This document shows positions 14,992 through 20,614 of a DNA stretch of 20,614 bases, one piece after another. Within the stretch, counting starts at the first letter, position 1; every line of letters starts with the position of its first letter. Where the stretch lies: the NCBI GenBank assembly GCA_014384515.1, contig JACNFS010000226.1:1-20614 (forward strand), given 5' to 3'. The notes beneath the pieces are model-generated. The model was not told where the DNA came from, made no database searches, and was given only the letters and a program-made list of their open reading frames with translations. This DNA is from Dehalococcoidia bacterium. Its GTDB lineage: Bacteria > Chloroflexota > Dehalococcoidia > GIF9 > UBA5629. A program made the translations under genes and the position numbers.

Positions 14992-15030
14992 TGGTGCCAG
15001 TGGCGGGATTTCAACTCCTGCGCCCGGGCA
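14992..15030 (-). repeat. tRNA 3'-end-like sequence, copy B
   Basis: The minus strand reads GCAGGAGTTGAAATCCCGC, then CACTGGCACCA, resembling a T arm, acceptor strand, discriminator A and encoded CCA. No convincing 5' half or anticodon arm precedes it, though GAGGTAGA at about 15055 recalls a D loop. It shares the layout and CAGTGGC (plus strand) with copy A, 564 bp away, with the AOR fragment between them. Confidence 0.45.
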
Positions 15031-15056
15031 AGTGAGAATGTGCAGCTAATTCTACC

Positions 15057-15281
15057 TCAGTTGTCATCTTTTGTCACCTCGTTGACCTTGGAGTCTATTG
15101 GCCTTGGGTGACGAACTGGAGCGCTGATCAGAATGTCAGTTCCGGACAAGACTGACTGTGACTTGGGCTCTGGTTGAGCCTTAGCTGTAGGCTTCTCACC
15201 AGGTTCTGTGGCTCTAGCAATGATGTCATTCAGCAACCTGTGTTGTCCGTTATCGATTGTCCCACGAGTCGCCCATTGCAC
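15057..15281 (-). CDS. Hypothetical 74-residue ORF
   Basis: A GTG-started frame with a Pro/Lys/Glu-rich middle (TEPGEKPTAKAQPEPKSQ) and no signal or membrane segment. There is no clear ribosome site and I recognise no family. It lies between tRNA-like copy B and the TPR lipoprotein gene, so it may be part of the decayed insert. Confidence 0.25.
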   Translation of the reverse strand: MQWATRGTIDNGQHRLLNDIIARATEPGEKPTAKAQPEPKSQSVLSGTDILISAPVRHPRPIDSKVNEVTKDDN

Positions 15282-15335
15282 ACGCTATTCAAATTGGATT
15301 CACGCCTAGACGGTGAGAAGATTGCATTTCCGTAC

Positions 15336-16079
15336 TCATTCACCCTCCAATGCTTTTATGCCTTGCTCGGCTGCGTGTATCAGAGCAGGGTCTGTTGATA
15401 ATTCGATTGTCTTTTTGAAGTCGGCGATGGCGAGGTCATGCTTCTTCTTAGTGTAATAGACCCACCCCCGATTGCAGTAGGCTATGGCTAGTTCCGGGTC
15501 AAGCTCGATGGCCATGTTCAAATCGACAATAGCCGATTCATAATATTCAACATTGAAATATGCCCAACCCCGATTGGAATAGGCCTCCGCCAGATAAGGG
15601 TCGAGATCAATTGCCTTGCTCAGGTCAGATATGGCCAAATCATACTGACTCTTGCTAAGATAGGCAGCACCACGATTGCTGTAGGCATTAGCCAGGTCAG
15701 GGTCGAGTTCGATGGCTTTATCCAGGTCTGCGATAGCTAGGTCCACCTGGCCGGTGTTACCATAGGCAATAGCCCGGTCACAATAAGCAGCCGCCATATC
15801 GGGTGCAAGCTCAATGGCCTTGCTTAAGTCGGCCATAGCCAGATCGTATTGACCATTGTCGACATAAAGAGCACCTCTTTTATAATAGGCTACAGCTCGA
15901 CTAGGGTCGAGTTCGATGGCCTTGCCGTACTCAACAATCGCCTCATCTTGTTGCCCTTGCTCTATATAGGTATCACCCTGATTAATGTGAGCCAGCGCTT
16001 CATCTGCACATGCCGACATAAGTGGTGCCGCTAGTAATGCTGCACATACAAAAAGCATTGTCCTAAATCCCGTGTTCAT
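15336..16079 (-). CDS. TPR-repeat lipoprotein
   Basis: This 247-residue protein starts at ATG 16079 with GAAGGAG five bases upstream. It begins with a signal peptide ending in lipobox LMSAC (Cys 24), so it is probably a lipid-anchored surface protein. The rest is about six tandem tetratricopeptide repeats of 34 residues, each with the pattern A-YNRG-AY---G-YDLAI-DL-KAIELDP. These are consensus-like repeats of the kind used for protein-protein contacts. The adjacent repeats are similar enough at DNA level (GTCGAGTTCGATGGC-type words) to suggest internal duplication. The last repeat ends with STDPALIHAAEQGIKALEGE. No enzyme domain is seen. It stands alone, between scarred segments on either side. 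Confidence 0.88.
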   Translation of the reverse strand: MNTGFRTMLFVCAALLAAPLMSACADEALAHINQGDTYIEQGQQDEAIVEYGKAIELDPSRAVAYYKRGALYVDNGQYDLAMADLSKAIELAPDMAAAYCDRAIAYGNTGQVDLAIADLDKAIELDPDLANAYSNRGAAYLSKSQYDLAISDLSKAIDLDPYLAEAYSNRGWAYFNVEYYESAIVDLNMAIELDPELAIAYCNRGWVYYTKKKHDLAIADFKKTIELSTDPALIHAAEQGIKALEGE

Positions 16080-16249
16080 ATTTGCTCCTTCTTCTAAGAG
16101 TCGACCCCAGTACTTGTTGACCGGGCATTAATCCTTGCAATCCTGTCGTCATAAAGTTGAAGCCATTAGATGTAGGCTGGCAGATGACGCGCAGTTTGTT
16201 ATTGTCGGCACTCTGTCAAAGAAAGTCAAGCTAGCTTATTAGAGTCTCT

Positions 16250-16530
16250 GTCAGAGAATCCGAGCCAGTACCACCAGATTTAGAAGAATGGATTATTGAC
16301 TCGCGCATGGGTAAGGGGGCAACTAAGTACAGGGATCGTGAACGCACTTCCTCGAATTGGTAATCCCGGCAATCACCATACCTACTGTCGAGCCACGAGA
16401 ATCGTCTACAACTGCGGGGGCACACGTTTGGCAAGCTCGCTATGCCGAGCCTGACTCAGGAGGAAGTGCTCACCCTCTTGAAAAGGGCGCATAACGCAAG
16501 AGACAAGGCCATTTCTCATTTGATGGAAAC
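16250..16530 (+). pseudogene. Probable tyrosine recombinase (integrase) remnant
   Basis: One plus-strand frame reads VPPDLEEWIIDSRMGKG with a following KYRDRE (like the N-terminal SAM-like domain of phage integrases), then a TAA near 16340, then from 16442 PSLTQEEVLTLLKRA and ARDKAISHLM, which fits the opening of the integrase catalytic domain (LTxEEV..LL...RDRA...L). Both parts are in the same frame. They are only about 58 codons apart, where about 90 is normal, and the catalytic Arg and Tyr are missing. After about 16530 the reading no longer resembles an integrase and overlaps the inhibitor gene on the other strand. Short matches only, so this is tentative. Confidence 0.4.
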
Positions 16531-16902
16531 TACGAAGGTTCTCCGCTCAGCGAAGTCTTGCTCCCATTGCCTCTTGTATGTTAGAGTTACTTCTGTTTTG
16601 CTTGCCTTCAGCCCCTCAAAGGTGAACCTTTGCTCGCCTCCGGCACCAGTCAGGCCAGTTCTGGCCGGTGTGAAATCGCTTTGTGCCAACTTAAGAAGGC
16701 TCTCGTCAAAGTCCGCCTCCCATTCATAACCTGTTGTTGGGTTAGACTCAAGGGCTATCATGAACTGTTCGCCGACACCTATTTCAATTCCCTGGCTGGG
16801 GTTGGTGTATTCACTTGGTTGAGATACGCAGCCGGCAGCTAAACCAGCCAACAGGAGGGTTAACCCTGACAGTAGAATTGAATACCGTTTGCTCCTTTTC
16901 AG
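16516..16902 (-). CDS. Chagasin-like (I42) cysteine protease inhibitor lipoprotein
   Basis: The mature part carries the three inhibitory loops of the chagasin family: NPTTGYEW (residues 54-61), GAGG (85-88) and RQWE (110-113, for the usual RPWE/RPW). Such inhibitors block papain-family (C1) cysteine proteases by inserting these loops in the active cleft. Extending the frame upstream of the first common start codon (TTG 16851) adds a perfect lipoprotein signal: KRSKRYSILL..., lipobox LAAGC, Cys 25. The only start with a ribosome site is CTG at 16902, five bases after GGAGG. The protein would be 128 residues, lipid-anchored at the surface. It could guard the cell against foreign or self proteases. 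Whether it acts on the C25 protease is doubtful, since that is a different clan. Confidence 0.85.
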   Translation of the reverse strand: MKRSKRYSILLSGLTLLLAGLAAGCVSQPSEYTNPSQGIEIGVGEQFMIALESNPTTGYEWEADFDESLLKLAQSDFTPARTGLTGAGGEQRFTFEGLKASKTEVTLTYKRQWEQDFAERRTFVVSIK

Positions 16903-17008
16903 CTAAGCCTCCGCAGTCTTGTGCTTGTCCCAATAATACATCAAGCCAGAGCCAAATAGAATACCTCTAGTGCCCTTCTGGCATAGCGCGAAAGGGCCAT
17001 ACTCCTGC

Positions 17009-17032
17009 AGGCTCTTTGACAACAAAGGGCCT
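17009..17032 (-). terminator. Hairpin downstream of the CARDB lipoprotein gene
   Basis: AGGCTCTTTG and CAAAGGGCCT form a 10-bp stem (one wobble) around ACAA, 48 bases past the stop at 17080. There is no T-run on either strand, so it may protect or end the transcript only weakly. It separates the lipoprotein gene from the inhibitor gene. Confidence 0.4.
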
Positions 17033-17079
17033 GGACGTTGAGCAGGGCTTGAAGCCTTATCGTAGTATGGAAGCCGTGC

Positions 17080-18321
17080 CTAATCCTGAACTATCTTCGC
17101 CTCTACCCACACCAGCCAGTCTTGTTCCCACGAGTCCTTAGCCTCAACTCTCAGAACGAAGTACACCTTTTCCCCTGCCAAGTCACTCAAATCAATCTCA
17201 TAGACATCCAGTGTTTCATCGTAATAGACGTCCAGCTTCTCGAAGAAAACGAGGCTCTCGTCGACACCTATGTAGCCGAGGGCAACTGCTACCCCATCGG
17301 TCGCTATGGCTCCTTTCTTGAAGCCTACCGTGGCAGTGAATTTTGCCTTCTCCGGTACGACGATCTCGCGGGTCAGAGTCACGTGCGCCTCGGCGTAGAA
17401 GTCACCGTACTTGCCCTGTATCCAGCCGTCGGCAACCTGCTCAGGGTATGTGCTGAGGACATCGAGGTAGACCTCGCCGTCTTCCAGTATAACCTTACCC
17501 ACAAAAGCAGCCCCTTTCTTGTTGGTGGGAGCCGCTACCCATTCAAGTTCACCAGAGCTGTTTTTCCAGGTCGCTTTGGCTGCCTTGTCCACAAAATCAT
17601 ACGTGAATTTTGGGCCCCAGATTTGGTCGCTGCAGTTATTGGCTTCATCGCTTTCCTCAACGGCATCATCGCCGTCGGCGCAGACCTCAACGTGATAGGT
17701 CCGAGTCGCTTCAGCTGCACTAATGACTGCCTCAGGTCGAGTGGCTCCCCCTACCAAGGGGAAATCCCACGAGTAATTGGAGAACTTCGTGGTCATTTCC
17801 TGCCCAGCAGCCAGAGGCTCTATATAGTCGTTGGCCGTCTCAAGATCATCCACATACAGGTATGACAGACTCGATTTGGCGTCGGCATCGCCTTGATTCT
17901 TTATCTTGTAGTTAACGGTGTGCCCGCCCGAAAGCCAGAAGTCCGTAATTACCAGGTCTGGCTTGCCGGTTACTGCTGATGTAACTGTGACTGTAACGGA
18001 GCTAGTGGTGCTGCCACCTTCATTGGTGGCCGTTAGAGTAAACATCGTGGTGGCGTATGGCGACACTTGTTCAGTGCCGCTTGGGTCAACGTCACCGACC
18101 ACGGGCTCAATAGTCACTGTTGTGGCACCGGAGACATCCCAGCTTAGGGTTGCTAATTGCCCGGGGTTGATGGTCTCAGGGCTGGCGGTAAACGAGTTGA
18201 TCACTGCTTCGGCCGATTCCTCAGGTGCACCCTTATCACCGGTAGCGCAACCCATTGTTGAGCCAACCAATACAACCAGCGATACTGCAATCAAGATCCA
18301 GTACCATTTGCGTTTCTTCAT
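17080..18321 (-). CDS. CARDB lipoprotein sharing a domain with the C25 protease
   Basis: The 413-residue protein starts at ATG 18321 with AGGAGG six bases upstream. It has a signal peptide with lipobox STMGC (Cys 25). Residues 37-113 are an Ig-like domain (FTASPETINPGQLATLSWDV, TFTLTATNEGG-like). Residues 120-232 form a CARDB domain (GKPDLVITDFWL, NYKIKNQGDADA, VEESDEANNC). Residues 240-411 match the N-terminal domain of the C25 protease over their whole length: YDF, LED, GWIQGKY, VGFKKGA-x2-TDG, LSDLAG and QDWLVWVEAKI. In the protease this domain precedes CARDB; here it follows. The function of this shared domain is unknown; a carbohydrate- or protein-binding beta-sandwich is my guess. A sigma-70-like promoter lies upstream. 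Confidence 0.88.
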   Translation of the reverse strand: MKKRKWYWILIAVSLVVLVGSTMGCATGDKGAPEESAEAVINSFTASPETINPGQLATLSWDVSGATTVTIEPVVGDVDPSGTEQVSPYATTMFTLTATNEGGSTTSSVTVTVTSAVTGKPDLVITDFWLSGGHTVNYKIKNQGDADAKSSLSYLYVDDLETANDYIEPLAAGQEMTTKFSNYSWDFPLVGGATRPEAVISAAEATRTYHVEVCADGDDAVEESDEANNCSDQIWGPKFTYDFVDKAAKATWKNSSGELEWVAAPTNKKGAAFVGKVILEDGEVYLDVLSTYPEQVADGWIQGKYGDFYAEAHVTLTREIVVPEKAKFTATVGFKKGAIATDGVAVALGYIGVDESLVFFEKLDVYYDETLDVYEIDLSDLAGEKVYFVLRVEAKDSWEQDWLVWVEAKIVQD

Positions 18322-18352
18322 GTTAACCTCCTACAACTTCAGATCTCGACCG

Positions 18353-18381
18353 ATTATACATGCAGCGAGCCGGCGAGGCAA
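18353..18381 (-). promoter_or_regulatory. Promoter of the CARDB lipoprotein gene
   Basis: On the minus strand TTGCCT (18376-18381), 17-bp spacer, TATAAT (18353-18358) within GCATGTATAATCGG. The leader would be about 25 bases and includes AGGAGG. Confidence 0.6.
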
Positions 18382-18459
18382 GACCCGCTGTACACCTTTC
18401 TTGTCTTGGAGAAGGGGCAGAGTAAGCATACCCACCCAGATTCTTGCAATTGAGGGGCT

Positions 18460-18653
18460 TCATATCGAGATAGTCTGAAGCCTTATCGTGGTCTTGAAAC
18501 CATCGCCCTAGACAAAGCGTTCAAGCAACTATAGCCAAGACCAAACTAACCACAGTAAGCCACTTTGCGTATTTCATCTTAGTCCTCCCTACCTGCGTAA
18601 AACCGCAACCAAGTCTCTGCCCGTATTACACATGTAGACAAACCGAAGTGGAA
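18460..18653 (-). pseudogene. Collapsed second copy of the CARDB lipoprotein gene
   Basis: Upstream of the intact gene lies a second promoter-like pair (TTCCAC 18648-18653, 17 bp, TGTAAT 18625-18630), a GGGAGGA ribosome site and ATG 18577 encoding MKYAKWLTVVSLVLAIVA. This signal peptide stops with TGA (18521-18523) exactly where the lipobox Cys is expected. Just after comes TGAAGCCTTATCGT (plus strand 18476-18489), a 14-base match to 17050-17063, which is the sequence just past the intact gene's stop. The simplest reading is a tandem duplicate in which nearly the whole coding region was deleted. The rest of 18322-18739 holds no other gene. Confidence 0.5.
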
Positions 18654-18739
18654 TACCCTTGCGCGCCTCCTGCGGTGAGGGTTGAATTGAATGTGTCCGC
18701 ATATGCGAAATTGGCTTGAGTTTCCTGCTGGCATCGTGG

Positions 18740-19768
18740 CTACCTCTGAGGCTCGATAATCACCTTGACAGAATTCCGGGCCTCGGCGACGAGTTGGAAG
18801 CCCAAAGCCGTCTCTGCCAGACCCAGGCGATGGGTAATCATCTGGCGTACCGGAACAGTGCCAGCCTGAATTAGTTCCAGCGCCGTTTGGTAGTCAGCAG
18901 GGCTGCCGGCATAGGAGGTGGTGAGTGTTATATCGTTGCGCCAAAAGAGCTCGTTTATGGAAATTGGAATGGTAACCCTGGAATTAGTCGGCGCAAAGAG
19001 GAGAATAGTGCCCCCACGCTCCACTGATTGCAGGGCTTGGGTAATGGCCGCTGTCGCCCCCGTGCACACTATCACCAGGTCAGCCAGGCGACCCTGGTTA
19101 ACCTGACGCAGGCAGGTGGGCAGGTCCTCTTCGGCACGGATTGTAGCATCAGCCCCAAACCGTTGCGCTGCCTCCAGCCGGTAGTCATTTATGTCCGTCG
19201 CTGTCACCCGACCTGCACCCAGAGTTCGGGCTAGCTGCACATGGAGCAGCCCGGCAATGCCACTGCCGATGACGAGCACAGTTTTGCCTGGCTGCATGTG
19301 TGCTCTCCTTTGTCCGCGCAGGACGCAAGCTAGCGGTTCAATAAATGTTGCCTCTTCGTAAGACACTTCATCAGGCAGCAGGAATACTCCACGGTCTACA
19401 TTGATGGCTGGCAAACGAATATATTCAGCAAAACCACCGGGGTCAAAATTCGTCTGGCGGAGGGTATCGCAAACGGTGTGGTGACCGGTGAGGCAGTAAT
19501 GACATGTATTACAGGGGACATGATGAGCCGCTGATACCCGGTCACCCTCTTTATAGCGCTCTACTCCCTCTCCCACAGCTACAATCTGCCCACCAATCTC
19601 ATGACCTAAGACCAGGGGTGCTCGGTCGAGGCGATACCATTCCATCACGTCACTGCCGCACATGCCACTGGCTTCCACACGCACCAGCAGCTCACCTAAA
19701 CCGATCTGTGGGATGGGCATCTCCTCCAGCCGCACATCCCGGTTGTTATACCACGTGGCGACACGCAT
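18740..19768 (-). CDS. Zinc-dependent alcohol/polyol dehydrogenase (MDR family)
   Basis: I choose ATG 19768 (342 residues), with AGGA five bases upstream, because MRVATWYNNRDVRLEEMP matches the usual family start. A GTG at 19792 overlaps the upstream stop by four bases (GTGA) and is the alternative. Catalytic zinc ligands are C37 (GMCGSD) and H56/E57 (GHEIGG) with E144. Structural zinc ligands are C86, C89, C92 and C100. The NAD(P)-binding turn is GSGIAG at 168-173, followed by TDIND, whose Asp suggests NAD. This is the threonine/sorbitol dehydrogenase-like branch; the exact substrate is unknown. It directly follows the LsrF-like aldolase gene and is probably coupled to it. Confidence 0.9.
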   Translation of the reverse strand: MRVATWYNNRDVRLEEMPIPQIGLGELLVRVEASGMCGSDVMEWYRLDRAPLVLGHEIGGQIVAVGEGVERYKEGDRVSAAHHVPCNTCHYCLTGHHTVCDTLRQTNFDPGGFAEYIRLPAINVDRGVFLLPDEVSYEEATFIEPLACVLRGQRRAHMQPGKTVLVIGSGIAGLLHVQLARTLGAGRVTATDINDYRLEAAQRFGADATIRAEEDLPTCLRQVNQGRLADLVIVCTGATAAITQALQSVERGGTILLFAPTNSRVTIPISINELFWRNDITLTTSYAGSPADYQTALELIQAGTVPVRQMITHRLGLAETALGFQLVAEARNSVKVIIEPQR

Positions 19769-19788
19769 TTTATTCCTGTCCGTGCCGG

Positions 19789-20592
19789 TCACGACTTCTT
19801 CGGTTCTTTCTCCTTTTCAGTGTTGTATATCTTTTGAGCCTCTTTTGGGGTAGCATTTTGGTGAACAAGGGCACGTATAGCCTTAATCATTGCCACCGGA
19901 AAATCGTTTTGCCACACGTTCCTTCCCAGATTCACTCCTATAGAACCCCTTTGCATGCCATCATGGACAAACTCAAACACCCCAAGCTCTGAGTCAACCT
20001 GAGGTCCGCCCGCCATAACGACCGGAACCGGACAACCCCTTACCACGTTTTCAAAGTCTTCGCACCAGTAGGTCTTTACCACGCGTGCGCCCAACTCAGC
20101 GGCGATGCGACAGGACAAGGCAAGGTAGCGGGCATCTCGTTTTTCAAGCTCCTTACCTACGGCGGTAACTGCCATTACCGGTATGCCATACTTCTCTCCG
20201 TCATCGACAAGCTTTGATAGATTCAATAACGACTCTTTCTCGTAGTCGCTGCCGACAAAGACAGAAATGCCTACTGCTGAAACGTTGAGACGGATAGCTT
20301 CCTCCATAGAGGTGGTGATTCCTTCGTTAGCCAGGTCTTTCCCAACCATGCTGGTGCCGCCAGACACTCTGAGAATGACTGGTTTGGTACTCTCGGCTTT
20401 TACCGATGAGCGTAACACGCCTCTGGTGATGAAGATTGCGTCGGCGTAAGGCAGAAGTGGCTCAATAGTCTTACGTGGCTCTTCCAATCTTCTGGTGGGA
20501 CCTTGAAAGTATCCGTGGTCTACCGGCAAAAACAAAGCGTGCCCGTCCGGTTGGATTAGTTGTGCCATGCGGTTTGCCATTCCCCATTCCAT
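19789..20592 (-). CDS. LsrF/DhnA-type class I aldolase
   Basis: This 267-residue protein starts at ATG 20592 after AAGGAGG (spacing nine). It resembles E. coli LsrF (the autoinducer-2 pathway thiolase) and DhnA-type aldolases: GMANRMAQLIQPDGHAL, VDHGYFQGPT, PLLPYADAIFITRGVLRS, then ARVVKTYW with the expected Schiff-base Lys at 173, and GCPVPVVMAGG and GVNLGRNVWQ for phosphate binding. It is a TIM-barrel enzyme acting on a phosphorylated sugar or dione. True LsrF carries about 30 more residues at the N-terminus, and no lsr genes are seen here, so a different substrate is likely. The alcohol dehydrogenase gene overlaps or abuts its stop, suggesting consecutive steps in one catabolic pathway. 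Confidence 0.88.
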   Translation of the reverse strand: MEWGMANRMAQLIQPDGHALFLPVDHGYFQGPTRRLEEPRKTIEPLLPYADAIFITRGVLRSSVKAESTKPVILRVSGGTSMVGKDLANEGITTSMEEAIRLNVSAVGISVFVGSDYEKESLLNLSKLVDDGEKYGIPVMAVTAVGKELEKRDARYLALSCRIAAELGARVVKTYWCEDFENVVRGCPVPVVMAGGPQVDSELGVFEFVHDGMQRGSIGVNLGRNVWQNDFPVAMIKAIRALVHQNATPKEAQKIYNTEKEKEPKKS

Positions 20593-20614
20593 GCCAGTAA
20601 TCCTCCTTCTAGCT

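Noticed and set aside
16231..16434. 67-residue minus-strand ORF
   Set aside because: No ribosome site or recognisable motif; the plus frame over the same bases looks more like an integrase remnant.
17122..18478. Long plus-strand ORFs opposite the CARDB lipoprotein (247 and 186 residues)
   Set aside because: They are antisense frames of a well-supported lipoprotein gene with promoter, ribosome site and domains.
18460..18577. Selenocysteine reading of TGA at 18521-18523
   Set aside because: The codons after TGA do not resemble the paralogue, and the sequence matches downstream flank instead; a deleted duplicate is simpler.

Overview
This window most resembles a chromosome segment from an uncultured Chloroflexota bacterium, probably Dehalococcoidia. 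I infer this from the mix of genes (CaiB/BaiF CoA-transferase, an aldehyde:ferredoxin oxidoreductase remnant, many CARDB/PKD/Fn3-type lipoproteins, DUF4389), the mid-range GC content and a degenerate GTCATTGCGAG...GCAATCT-type palindrome. The taxon is an inference. The sequence itself shows only a bacterium with strong Shine-Dalgarno sites, sigma-70-like promoters and lipoprotein signal peptides.

Layout. 1-2130 (+): the 3' part of a CoA-transferase, then an MFS carrier. 2220-2915 (-): a sugar-phosphate nucleotidyltransferase. 3377-8785 (-): a two-gene unit with its own promoter, encoding a 1484-residue secreted multidomain protein that ends in a gingipain-type (C25) cysteine protease domain, followed by a membrane-anchored protein resembling the gingipain propeptide. 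8987-9300 (-): four tightly packed tRNA genes (Val-CAC, Leu-CAG, Arg-GCG, Val-TAC) behind one promoter. 9436-13373 (+): a palindromic repeat, two lipoproteins (one PKD plus OB-like), a zinc-ribbon/membrane/Fn3 protein, a small Cys-containing protein and a DUF4389 gene split by an in-frame stop. 13546-14187 (+): a PHP-domain protein. 14300-16530: a scarred segment with a tiny membrane ORF, two tRNA-3'-end-like repeats, a 131-residue C-terminal remnant of aldehyde:ferredoxin oxidoreductase, a TPR lipoprotein and a probable tyrosine recombinase remnant. 16516-18660 (-): a chagasin-like protease inhibitor lipoprotein, a CARDB lipoprotein and the collapsed remains of a second copy of the latter. 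18740-20592 (-): a coupled LsrF-like aldolase and zinc alcohol dehydrogenase.

The most interesting theme is a set of cell-surface proteins. The C25 protease lacks a recognisable propeptide or anchor, while its downstream neighbour looks like a propeptide with its own signal peptide and C-terminal membrane anchor. The protease's N-terminal domain, which I do not recognise, recurs as the C-terminal domain of the lipoprotein at 17080-18321, next to an I42-type cysteine protease inhibitor. I infer, but cannot prove, that these act together in surface proteolysis or substrate binding.
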